Assembly: GCA_030628805.1 (NCBI GenBank) | Contig: DAOVQG010000016.1 | Coordinates: 1 to 31,741 of the forward strand | DNA: 31,741 nt | From: JAGMDK01 sp023128695 | GTDB lineage: Bacteria; Planctomycetota; Phycisphaerae; UBA1845; Fen-1342 | Direction of reading: 5' to 3' | In this document: positions 24,661 to 31,741 of the stretch, piece after piece | Layout: each line of letters begins with the position of its first letter | Numbering within the stretch: the stretch's first letter is position 1 | Position numbers and translations under genes: made by a program | The notes under the pieces: model-generated | Told to the model about the DNA's origin: nothing | What the model saw: the letters and a program-made list of their open reading frames with translations, nothing else | Database searches by the model: none

Positions 24661-27084
24661 TTACGGGCAGGTCGTGTTCATCAGCGCGACCAGCGGGTCG
24701 ATGTCACGCCAATTGACCGTGCCGTCCGCGTTGACGTCGTTGTTCGAGAAGTCGCACGTCGGCGCGCCGGGCGCGAACATGTCCTCCCAGGCCGCGATGT
24801 CGTCGTTCATCGCCGCGACAAAGAAGTCGATGTCCGGCCAGCCGATGGCACCATCGCAGTTGGAATCGCCGGGACAGACGGGCGGCGTGCAGGGGTTCGG
24901 GTAGCAGCCGATTCCCGCGCCCAGCCACGTGCCGGAGCAGTCGGCCTGCGTGGTGACTATACAGGTTCCGTCGGGCAGGCAGCAGGCTCCGGACGGCTGC
25001 GGACAAGGGTTCGGAGAGCAGTCGGTCCCATCACCGAAATAACTGCCCGTGCAGTCCTCCTGGAGTTCCACCGTACAGGAGCCGTCGGGCTGGCAGCACG
25101 CGCCGGTCGGCGGGCCGACGACCAGCCCCCAAATCTCGACGTCATCGATATTCCAGCCGCAGTACTGCCAGGCGGTGTCGGTGATGCCCATCGTCCAGCG
25201 CAGGTAGACGGTGTCCTCGCCGTCAGCCCAATCGGAGATGTCGAATTCTTGCGGCGACCAGGCATAGTCCGTGGTCTCGAATGTGTTTTCCCAGACGGTG
25301 TCCCAGGACGAACCGTTGGTGCTGATGCGGAGATAGGCGTGGTCGTAGGTGGGTGATTCCACGCCGAGCCAACGCCGGAATTTCAGCGTGACCACCTGTA
25401 GTTCGCTGCAATCGATCGGAGCGGTGGTGAGGTGACGTTCCGGGAGGTTGTTTTCATAGTCGCCGTTGAGGTTATAGCCATAGACGTTGTTGCCGGTGTA
25501 CCCGCTGGTGGGGTCCGGACCGCCGTACTGGCCGCCGCCGCCGTTCGGTTGGCCGTAGGCCCAGAGACCCTCGGTGGACCAGCCGGGATTAGTGCTCATG
25601 TCCCAGACATAGACGGGCTGCGGCCCGCCGACGGTCAGGATGACGTTGCGCGTGGTGTCGCCGTCGTGGGTGGTGGTGTTGATGAAGTTCAGGATATCGG
25701 TGTGCTCACCGACGCCGAGCGAGTTGGCGTTATCGTTTATCTCGACGGTGACCTGCGTGCTCGCGTAGCCGGGCAGGTAGCCGGAGGTATTGGTCAATGT
25801 GATCCAGTCCTCGTTCTTGGTGGCCAGGTAGTTGAAGCCGGTATCTTCGAGGTTTTCGAGCGTATATATCATGGTGGTCGGCGAGAACGGTCCCCCGGGA
25901 TCGCCGGACGACGCGAAATCACTCGTCGGCGTGACCTTGAGACCGTGGATGCAAATGCACACGCCCAGGGGATTGGCCAGGGCCGTTTGAAGACCGGAGT
26001 GGTTCGCCCCGGTACCGCTGTTTTCGCCGCTGCTGATGCCGCAGCCGCCGTGGGTGTGAATCCCGATCGCGTGGTCGGTTTCCTCGAGGATGACCGGCGA
26101 GCCGGAATTGCCGCCGGTGGTGTCCGTCTGGTACTGCACGAGCGTTCCGCTGGAGGTAACGAAGGGCCCGACATGGGTCTTCTGGACCTGGTTCCAAGTG
26201 GGCGAAACGGGTGAATCGACGGTGCCGTAGCCGGTGATGCGGATGCTCTGCCCGGACACAGGCGGCGGCGTATCAAGAATGAACCAGTTGCCTTGAGCCT
26301 CGGCGGGCGTCAGCCCGGTATTGGAGTTCGCGAAGCAGCCGAAGTAGGCCCAATCATTGCCGGTGCCTTGTCCGCCGTTGCTTTGGATCGAGGACTGGTC
26401 GATGGGGTATTGGTCCTCGGGCGGGGGGTGATTTTTACTGCCGTCGGGATCGGAGAGCGGCACGTTGAACTCGACCGTGTCGCGGGTGGGGATGCAGTGC
26501 CCGGCGGTCAGGAAGCAGTGGTTGCAGTCGTCGATCATCCAGGTGGAGCAGCCGCCGGGTTCGAGGCGTCCGGCCCGGGCGTCGTAGGACAAGACGCGAT
26601 CGTCGGTGGGGCCGCAGATGGAACGATCCCCCTCGCCGATTTCGTCGATGTAGACCTCCGACATTTTCAGGAGGTTCGGGCCGGTGCCGGGATACGCGAT
26701 CAGGTCGATTGTAACGGTACCGCCGTTGAAGTACGCGGATGTTTTCCGCCACTGGGCGATGTGGACCGCGTTGGCGTACTGGTAGGCGCCGTCATGTTGC
26801 GAGGTGATGAGCAGGTACGATTCGGTGCCGGAGCCGACCTCGCCCATGAGTTGAATGTCCTCGAACTTGAGCCGCAGCCAGGGTGCGTCGGGAATATGGA
26901 TGGTGGTTGAGTAGACCACATCCGGCCCCTCGCCGGTGTTTTCCACCGGCCCGGAATCGACCCGCACCGGGGCGGTCACCAGTTCGACATCGACGGCCTG
27001 CGCGCCGGCTGGGAGGGGTGTTCCCAATAGAACCAGTGAGACTACCAACAGACCTGCGAATGATGGAAACAGATTTGTACGCAT
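24661..27084 (-). CDS. Secreted trypsin-like serine protease with BACON-like, MAM-like, GACC and dockerin-like modules
   Basis: 807 residues; ATG 27084 is chosen for the signal peptide that follows ('GLLVVSLVLLGTPLPAGAQA') and AAAGG upstream. The S1-type protease domain has H196 ('LTAGHC'), D244 ('GNDWAYFGC') and S327 ('GGNSGSPV'). A BACON-like beta domain follows ('GGPFSPTTMIYTLENLEDTG', 'TVEINDNANSLG'). Next is a MAM/jelly-roll domain ('LTTAPIDCSELQVVTLKFRR', 'WNIDDVEIWGL'), then two six-cysteine GACC modules ('GACCQPDGSC...', 'GACCLPDGTC...'). The C-terminus is a dockerin-like module ('GDSNCDGAIGWPDIDFFVAA', 'NNDVNADGTVNWRDIDP'). It should act outside the cell, with the tail modules holding it in an assembly. 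It is divergent from the 1203-residue protein that shares both tail modules. Confidence 0.9.
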   Translation of the reverse strand: MRTNLFPSFAGLLVVSLVLLGTPLPAGAQAVDVELVTAPVRVDSGPVENTGEGPDVVYSTTIHIPDAPWLRLKFEDIQLMGEVGSGTESYLLITSQHDGAYQYANAVHIAQWRKTSAYFNGGTVTIDLIAYPGTGPNLLKMSEVYIDEIGEGDRSICGPTDDRVLSYDARAGRLEPGGCSTWMIDDCNHCFLTAGHCIPTRDTVEFNVPLSDPDGSKNHPPPEDQYPIDQSSIQSNGGQGTGNDWAYFGCFANSNTGLTPAEAQGNWFILDTPPPVSGQSIRITGYGTVDSPVSPTWNQVQKTHVGPFVTSSGTLVQYQTDTTGGNSGSPVILEETDHAIGIHTHGGCGISSGENSGTGANHSGLQTALANPLGVCICIHGLKVTPTSDFASSGDPGGPFSPTTMIYTLENLEDTGFNYLATKNEDWITLTNTSGYLPGYASTQVTVEINDNANSLGVGEHTDILNFINTTTHDGDTTRNVILTVGGPQPVYVWDMSTNPGWSTEGLWAYGQPNGGGGQYGGPDPTSGYTGNNVYGYNLNGDYENNLPERHLTTAPIDCSELQVVTLKFRRWLGVESPTYDHAYLRISTNGSSWDTVWENTFETTDYAWSPQEFDISDWADGEDTVYLRWTMGITDTAWQYCGWNIDDVEIWGLVVGPPTGACCQPDGSCTVELQEDCTGSYFGDGTDCSPNPCPQPSGACCLPDGTCIVTTQADCSGTWLGAGIGCYPNPCTPPVCPGDSNCDGAIGWPDIDFFVAAMNDDIAAWEDMFAPGAPTCDFSNNDVNADGTVNWRDIDPLVALMNTTCP

Positions 27085-27225
27085 AGCTTGCCTTTCACAT
27101 TTATGAGAGAAATCCAATCCACAGCGCTCGCCGCAACTTGAGCGTATGATTTCGGGTCAATTGACGCAAGCTTTTTCTTTCTGGGGCGGGGTATCTTCAG
27201 GGGACTACGCACCCTTTTCATGCTG

Positions 27226-27247
27226 GTGCGAGATTTCAATCTCGCAC
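27226..27247. repeat. Palindromic repeat, family G
   Basis: GTGCGAGATT and its complement AATCTCGCAC form a nearly uninterrupted palindrome with two central bases (TC). It is related to 21835-21864 and 27515-27538. Confidence 0.85.
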
Positions 27248-27291
27248 ACGCCGGTGAACAGTAGCGCCGTTTGCAGAGAGAAAATCGTGAA

Positions 27292-27312
27292 CCCACGTTG
27301 GGACAACGTGGG
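27292..27312. repeat. Palindromic repeat, family H
   Basis: CCCACGTT-GGGAC-AACGTGGG, an 8-bp perfect stem with a 5-base loop, followed by CCACC. It is the only copy in the window. Confidence 0.8.
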
Positions 27313-27514
27313 CCACCCGGCAGGCCGAGGAAGGATTCTTGCACCAAAGATGCAAGCTTTTCGCCTTGACTCCCCGCCCCAATCTGCTACCCTCCGATAA
27401 ACGGGACGGTTGGAGATCACATCCCTTCCGCCACTCCCTGTCCTTGCCAGAGGAGGCGGTGATGCTGCGAGCGACGACAACCATCGGATTCTCAAGGCCC
27501 TCGGCTGGGTCGCG

Positions 27515-27538
27515 GGTGCGAGAATCCTTTCTCGCACC
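27515..27538. repeat. Palindromic repeat, family G
   Basis: GGTGCGAGAA-TCCT-TTCTCGCACC, a 10-bp perfect stem with a 4-base loop. It is a third member of family G with a slightly different core. Confidence 0.85.
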
Positions 27539-27571
27539 AGCGTCTTTGGATAAGAACGTGCGCGTTGAGGA

Positions 27572-27590
27572 CACGGCTGACACAGCCGTG
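27572..27590. repeat. Palindromic repeat, family I
   Basis: CACGGCTG-ACA-CAGCCGTG, an 8-bp perfect stem with a 3-base loop, followed by CCACGC, so the border GTGCCAC is again present. Confidence 0.8.
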
Positions 27591-27717
27591 CCACGCTGGG
27601 AAAAGCTTGTCAGGTGGCATGCGGCATATTGGAGCAACACGAGCAGCCGAATGGCGGCTGCCGGTTTAGCCGTCCCGCGCTTCGGATAGCGCGGGCAGAA
27701 ACAAAGGAGGAAAGGTC

Positions 27718-30700
27718 ATGAAAAAGTGGAGCAAGGTCGTTTGTATCTGGGGTGGTCTGCTGATCTGCACAGCCGCCCTCCAGGCAGATGAGAGGTGGAC
27801 GACGTCAAATGAGTTGACCAGCCAGAAGAGCGAAATGGGCACACCTCAGCAGACTGATACGCCGGTGTGTGAGACTGGATATGCACCCTTCGAAGTTTAT
27901 ATCAATACGGATTACTTTCCCGAGGAGACCACCTGGAAAATCGTCGAGCACCCCTCGATGACCATCGTGGCCTCCGGTGGTCCCTATGACCTTCCAGTCA
28001 CAGAGTATTACGACTGGTTTTGCGTGCCAGAAACAGGTTGCTATCACTTCGTCATCCAGGATTCTTACGGCGACGGATTCAGCTACCCATACGGGAGCTA
28101 TGATGTGTACTACGATGGCACCCCCGTCGGCTCGGGTAGCTGGTTCTGGTTCTTCGAGGAGTGGGTTTACTGCATCGGCAGTTGTCCGCCGGACTGCGGC
28201 CTGACCCAGGCCTGCTGCGTCGGCAACATCTGCTACGACGTTGAAAACCAAGCCGAGTGCGACGCGCTGGCCGGCGTCTATTATGCCGATAACATGTGCA
28301 GCAGCTTCGTCTGCCCGCAGTCCTGCCCGCCGGACACGATCTGGGGCCAGGTCACGGACGATTGCAGAGGCTCCTGGTCGGCGGCGACGAGCGGGAGGGG
28401 TGCTGGCGGCCCGCCGGTTGGCTTCTGGTACCGCGTGTTCGAGAACTTCCCCGAGTTGGCTTGCGAGATTGACGACATCCACTGGTGGGGTCTGTTGCTC
28501 CACTACGACGCCGGCTGGCTTGACTGTGCCAATCCCGCGGTGGTGCCGTTCTTGATCCAGTTCTGGGCGGACGTCGCCGGGATGCCGGACTACCAGGGCA
28601 CGCCGGTCTGCACGTATGGCCCGCTCTTCCCGAACTACACTGCGCTCGGCGCGGCCTGCGGCGGCCACCCGTTGTTCTACTTCTGGGTCGATCCGCTTAG
28701 CCCCCCGTGCTTCATGCTCAGCGGCGGTTGGGTGTCGATCGAGTCGACGAACAACTACCCCGACCCGGATTGCGTCTTCCACTGGATGAGCGCCGGCGGC
28801 GGCGTGTCGATGCAGTGGGAGGTTTATAGTGTGGATCCGCCGGCGGACACCGGCCGCGACCGCGGCCTCTGCCTGACCGGTCCTTGCTCGGGCCAGACCG
28901 GGGCCTGCTGCTACGAAGACGGCTCCTGTGTGCCGGACATGACGCAGGCCGATTGCGACGCGTCGGGCGGTTCCTCCTGGATTGAGGGTGACGACTGTGA
29001 TCCGAATAACTGCCCGCAGCCGTATGTGCCGGAGTGCCCCCCCAACACGATCTGGGGCCAGCCGTCAATGAGCTGCCTGGATCACTGGGCGGCCGCGACC
29101 AGTGCTGTATTCCCAGGCGGCGACCCCGAGTACGTGGTGTACGAGAACTTCGCCGGTCTGCCCTGCGAGGTCCTCGACATGCACTGGTGGGGCTTCGTGC
29201 TCCGCTTCGACGGCGGTTGGTTTGCTTGCCCCGACCCGCTCGGCATGGCCTACAGGATCAAGTTCTACCAGGACAACGGCGGCGTGCCGGGCACCGAGGT
29301 GTGCACGTACGACGTGGTTCCGACCCCGGTCCTGGTCGACGTCTGCTCGGATGTGTATCCGCAGTATGAGTTCGATGTTGATCTCCCTCTGCCCTGTTTC
29401 ATCACTGACGGCTGGATTTCGATCCAGAGCCAGGAAGACTTCAGCAACGAGTGTGTCTTCCGCTGGTTCAGCAACTTCTCCGGCGACGGGGACTCGTTGC
29501 AGGAAGATGTGAACACGGGAGAAATGTGGAGCACCGGCCATGACCGCGCTGTGTGCCTGACCGGCCCGCCGCCCAGGGGTGCTTGTTGCCTGCCGCCCGG
29601 GAATTGTGTGGACGACCTCACGATGGAGGAATGTGAAGAGCAGGGTGGTCAGTACATGGGCGATGATACCATCTGCGTCGATGTATATTGCCAACCGCAA
29701 TGCCCACAAGATGCTCTCTGGGGTCAGCCGGCGCACGGCTGCTGGGAGGCGTGGACAACGCTGATCAGTGACGCCCGGCTGAACCGGCTAGTGTACGAAA
29801 ACTTCTCCGACCTGGCCGGCAACGTTTGTGATATCCACTGGTGGGGACAAAGTCTCTATTGGGATACTGGCGAAGCGTGCGACCCCGTGGGGATGATGTT
29901 CTACATTACGTTCTATCCTGATGATGGCACGGGTCTACCCGACTATACGAACCCGCTCTACACCTACATAAACATCTTGCCGAGCATCACTCTGGTTGAC
30001 AACGATTGTGCAGACGGTCCGCTTTGGTACTTCGAAGCCGACCTCACTCCGTGCTGTGCGATCACCAACGGCTGGGTTTCGATTTGGAGCACCTCGAGTT
30101 CCTGCGTGTTCCACTGGTTCAGCAGCCCCACCGGCGACGGCCGTTCACTCCAGTGGCAGGGAACATGGCCGCCCGAGGAGTTCGATTTCGACCTGGCCGT
30201 ATGCCTAACCACGCCCGTCGGCGCGTGCTGCCATCACGACCGGTCGTGTGAAGTTACCTGGGAAGCCAACTGCACTGGAGACTACCTCGGCGACGGCACC
30301 GACTGCGGACCCCCGGACCCCTGCGTGTACGGAGCCTGTTGCGTTGGGGAGTCGTGCACCATCACGTTGGAAGTCAACTGCACAGGCACCTGGCTTGGTC
30401 CGGCTTTTGACTGCGAACCGATTAATCCCTGCTTGCTGGGGGCCTGTTGCTACCCAGACGAGTCGTGCGCTATCACGATCGAGAGTCAGTGTACCGGCAT
30501 TTGGCTGGGGGCGGGCACCGACTGCGGACCGCCGAATCCCTGCTTGCTGGGAGCCTGCTGCTACCCGGACGAGTGGTGCGCTATCACGATCAAGAGTCAG
30601 TGTGCCGGCATTTGGCTGGGGGCGGGCACCGACTGCGGACCGCCGAATCCCTGCTTGCTGGGAGCCTGCTGCGTTGGCGAGGTGTGCAACGTCACGATCG

Positions 30701-31329
30701 AGAGTCAGTGTACCGGCATTTGGCTGGGGGCGGGCACCGACTGCGGACCGCCGAATCCCTGCTTGCTGGGGGCCTGTTGCTACCCAGACGAGTCGTGCGC
30801 TATCACGATCGAGAGTCAGTGTACCGGCATTTGGCTGGGGGCGGGCACCGACTGCGGACCGCCGAATCCCTGCTTGCTGGGAGCCTGTTGTTTCTGGGAC
30901 GAGTCTTGTACAGTAACGAGGGAAGATGATTGCACCGGCCTGGGCTGGATCGAAGGTGCAAATTGCGAAGACCCAAACACCTGCGTTCCGGGTGCTTGCT
31001 GTTCCCCAAACGGCAATTGTGAGTACACATATTACGGTCTTTGCACCGGCTGCCGCCACTGGGTGGACTGGCACGTTTACTGCGAACCCGGTCTGTGCGA
31101 GCCGGGAATTTGCTGCCTCGGCGACAGCAACTGTGACGGCGTGGTCAATTGGCGTGACATCGACTACTTCGTCGCGGCGATGAACGACAACGTGGAGGCT
31201 TGGGAAGCTATGTTCCTGCCAGGTGCGCCCACGTGTTGGTATGAATGCAATGACGTAAACGAGGATGGCACCGCCAATTGGCGGGACATCGACCCGTTCG
31301 TCGCGTTGATGAACACGACCTGTCCGTAA
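27718..31329 (+). CDS. Large secreted cysteine-rich repeat protein with GACC array and dockerin-like tail
   Basis: 1203 residues, ATG 27718 with AAAGGAGG upstream. The signal peptide ends near 'AALQA'. Residues about 45-150 form a beta domain with 'SYGDGFSYPYGSYDVYYDG', of a type seen in secreted proteins of many bacteria. Three homologous domains of about 220-240 residues follow, starting at about 203 ('CPPDTIWGQ'), 440 ('CPPNTIWGQ') and 661 ('CPQDALWGQ'). Each has 'V(Y/F)ENF...DIHWWG', a 'GG/NGWVSI' strand and a final 'CLTGP'. Single GACC modules separate them. From about 835 eight GACC modules run in tandem (about 37 residues, six Cys each). The chain ends in a dockerin-like module ('GDSNCDGVVNWRDIDYFVAA', 'NDVNEDGTANWRDIDPFVAL'). 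No catalytic motif is seen. Inferred role: extended extracellular scaffold or adhesin. Confidence 0.88.
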   Translation: MKKWSKVVCIWGGLLICTAALQADERWTTSNELTSQKSEMGTPQQTDTPVCETGYAPFEVYINTDYFPEETTWKIVEHPSMTIVASGGPYDLPVTEYYDWFCVPETGCYHFVIQDSYGDGFSYPYGSYDVYYDGTPVGSGSWFWFFEEWVYCIGSCPPDCGLTQACCVGNICYDVENQAECDALAGVYYADNMCSSFVCPQSCPPDTIWGQVTDDCRGSWSAATSGRGAGGPPVGFWYRVFENFPELACEIDDIHWWGLLLHYDAGWLDCANPAVVPFLIQFWADVAGMPDYQGTPVCTYGPLFPNYTALGAACGGHPLFYFWVDPLSPPCFMLSGGWVSIESTNNYPDPDCVFHWMSAGGGVSMQWEVYSVDPPADTGRDRGLCLTGPCSGQTGACCYEDGSCVPDMTQADCDASGGSSWIEGDDCDPNNCPQPYVPECPPNTIWGQPSMSCLDHWAAATSAVFPGGDPEYVVYENFAGLPCEVLDMHWWGFVLRFDGGWFACPDPLGMAYRIKFYQDNGGVPGTEVCTYDVVPTPVLVDVCSDVYPQYEFDVDLPLPCFITDGWISIQSQEDFSNECVFRWFSNFSGDGDSLQEDVNTGEMWSTGHDRAVCLTGPPPRGACCLPPGNCVDDLTMEECEEQGGQYMGDDTICVDVYCQPQCPQDALWGQPAHGCWEAWTTLISDARLNRLVYENFSDLAGNVCDIHWWGQSLYWDTGEACDPVGMMFYITFYPDDGTGLPDYTNPLYTYINILPSITLVDNDCADGPLWYFEADLTPCCAITNGWVSIWSTSSSCVFHWFSSPTGDGRSLQWQGTWPPEEFDFDLAVCLTTPVGACCHHDRSCEVTWEANCTGDYLGDGTDCGPPDPCVYGACCVGESCTITLEVNCTGTWLGPAFDCEPINPCLLGACCYPDESCAITIESQCTGIWLGAGTDCGPPNPCLLGACCYPDEWCAITIKSQCAGIWLGAGTDCGPPNPCLLGACCVGEVCNVTIESQCTGIWLGAGTDCGPPNPCLLGACCYPDESCAITIESQCTGIWLGAGTDCGPPNPCLLGACCFWDESCTVTREDDCTGLGWIEGANCEDPNTCVPGACCSPNGNCEYTYYGLCTGCRHWVDWHVYCEPGLCEPGICCLGDSNCDGVVNWRDIDYFVAAMNDNVEAWEAMFLPGAPTCWYECNDVNEDGTANWRDIDPFVALMNTTCP
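30430..30870 (+). repeat. In-gene tandem repeat encoding four near-identical GACC modules
   Basis: Units begin at 30430, 30541, 30652 and 30760, with lengths 111, 111, 108 and 111 bases, always in frame. Units 1 and 4 look identical over all 111 bases. The last half of every unit (TGGCTGGGGGCGGGCACCGA onward) is unchanged. This points to recent duplication or gene conversion and to an array prone to length change. Confidence 0.9.
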
Positions 31330-31342
31330 CAGGCCGCTGAAG

Positions 31343-31380
31343 AACGTGGGAACGTGGGAATGTGGGAACGTGGGAACGTG
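31343..31380. repeat. 8-bp tandem repeat (AACGTGGG, about five copies)
   Basis: Units at 31343, 31351, 31359 (AATGTGGG), 31367 and 31375 (last one partial) lie just after the stop codon of the preceding gene. Confidence 0.85.
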
Positions 31381-31404
31381 ACAAGGTAAGAAGGCTGCAA
31401 TAGG

Positions 31405-31446
31405 TCGCGAAGGGCCGCGCGGGCTGAAGCCCGCGGCTCTTCGCGA
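31405..31446. repeat. Palindromic repeat, family F
   Basis: TCGCGAAGGGCCGCGCGGGC (31405-31424) and its imperfect complement ending TCTTCGCGA (31446) surround the core GGGCTGAAGCCC. It is the same family as 24601-24635, with longer arms here. Confidence 0.85.
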
Positions 31447-31495
31447 TATCTCGCAAGCTGGATGTATCAATCAACGGTCATCCATCGAATCAGGG

Positions 31496-31524
31496 TTGAC
31501 AGAGCACTAGTTACTGGTTATATG
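31496..31524 (+). promoter_or_regulatory. Likely sigma-70 promoter for the cobalamin riboswitch transcript
   Basis: A perfect -35 box TTGACA (31496-31501) is followed after 17 bases by TATATG (31519-31524). Transcription would begin near 31531, just ahead of the riboswitch, which is the expected place. Confidence 0.6.
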
Positions 31525-31549
31525 CGCCATTGGTCACTGGTGTCCGGCT

Positions 31550-31741
31550 GCTTGTGGTGGTCGGAAGAATAGGGAATCCGGTTCAAAGCCGGAACGGCCC
31601 CGCCGCTGTGACCGGGAACGAACGCTGCATTCGTCATTGGCCTGTCTCAGATGGGCTGAGAAGACGCGGTTAGTAGGAGCGGATCTCGGTAGAGCCGAAG
31701 TTCGTGGGCCCGGGAGTCAGAAGACCTGCCAGGTTGACCGA
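31550..31741 (+). promoter_or_regulatory. Cobalamin (B12) riboswitch
   Basis: The conserved core is plain: GGGAATCCGG (31572-31581), GCCGGAACGGCCCCGCCGCT then GTGACCGGG (31588-31616), and the B12 box GGGAGTCAGAAGACCTGCC (31712-31730). An extra segment between 31617 and 31711 holds hairpins such as CTCAG-ATGGG-CTGAG and CTCGGTAGAGCCGAAG, within the variable part of the family. Binding of adenosylcobalamin should switch off the gene downstream, beyond the window edge (commonly a B12 transporter, a B12 biosynthesis gene or a B12-independent isoenzyme). The 5' boundary is approximate and the expression platform is probably cut off. Confidence 0.92.

Larger units (their letters stand above)
27085..27717. 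other. Divergent intergenic region with four palindromes of three families
   Basis: 633 bases between the protease and the 1203-residue protein. It holds family G, H, G and I palindromes (listed separately). Both flanking promoters should lie here, but no convincing pair was found. A strong ribosome site (AAAGGAGG, about 27703-27710) serves the right-hand gene. No credible small gene is seen. Confidence 0.6.

Noticed and set aside
30205..31470. 421-codon open frame on the minus strand with internal repeats
   Set aside because: Antisense of the GACC array of the 1203-residue protein; the repeats are those of the sense gene.

Overview
The window looks like a chromosomal piece of a high-GC Planctomycetota bacterium, probably Phycisphaerae-like. 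This is inferred from content, not from a marker gene. The indicators are secreted proteins with dockerin-like EF-hand modules of the 'GDSNCDG...NWRDIDPFVALMNTTCP' type, a PEP-CTERM protein, an ECF sigma factor next to a Ser/Thr kinase with TPRs, a large YD-repeat (RHS) protein, and many short palindromic repeats between genes. No phage, plasmid, CRISPR or transposase gene was seen.

Layout. Positions 1-169 hold the end of a 38-bp tandem repeat. 210-3280 (+) carries three consecutive exported proteins: cohesin-like + HYR + dockerin-like, a PEP-CTERM protein, and cohesin-like + dockerin-like. 3406-8528 (-) is one very large RHS/YD-repeat gene broken by three single-base shifts, each in a C/G run. 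8979-11486 (+) is a CPA1-type Na+/H+ antiporter with a cyclic-nucleotide-binding tail. A truncated potassium channel (11726-) runs into the terminator of a CAU tRNA gene (12015-12088, -). 12295-13263 (+) is a sugar-phosphate isomerase/epimerase-like TIM barrel. 13306-17189 (-) is an ECF sigma factor followed by a kinase-TPR gene whose catalytic domain is interrupted by a palindromic repeat that shifts the frame. 17417-21087 (+) carries a lipoprotein solute-binding protein, panC and lgt. 21292-24094 (-) carries a DUF6125-like protein, a TauE/SafE remnant cut at a 27-bp inverted repeat, and a nucleotide-sugar dehydrogenase. 24661-27084 (-) is a secreted trypsin-like protease, and 27718-31329 (+) is a 1203-residue cysteine-rich secreted protein; both end in the same dockerin-like module and share a six-cysteine 'GACC' module. 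The window closes with a promoter and a cobalamin riboswitch whose gene lies beyond the edge.

Two themes connect the region. First, five polypeptides carry dockerin-like modules, two of them on the same chain as a cohesin-like domain, which suggests a calcium-dependent cell-surface or extracellular assembly (inference). Second, at least nine families of short palindromes fill the gaps. Several share GTGGCAC/GTGCCAC borders around different cores, one sits inside the kinase gene and one exactly at the break of the TauE/SafE gene, so they look like agents of local rearrangement.

Limits: all calls come from reading the sequence and recalled family motifs. No database search or folding program was run.
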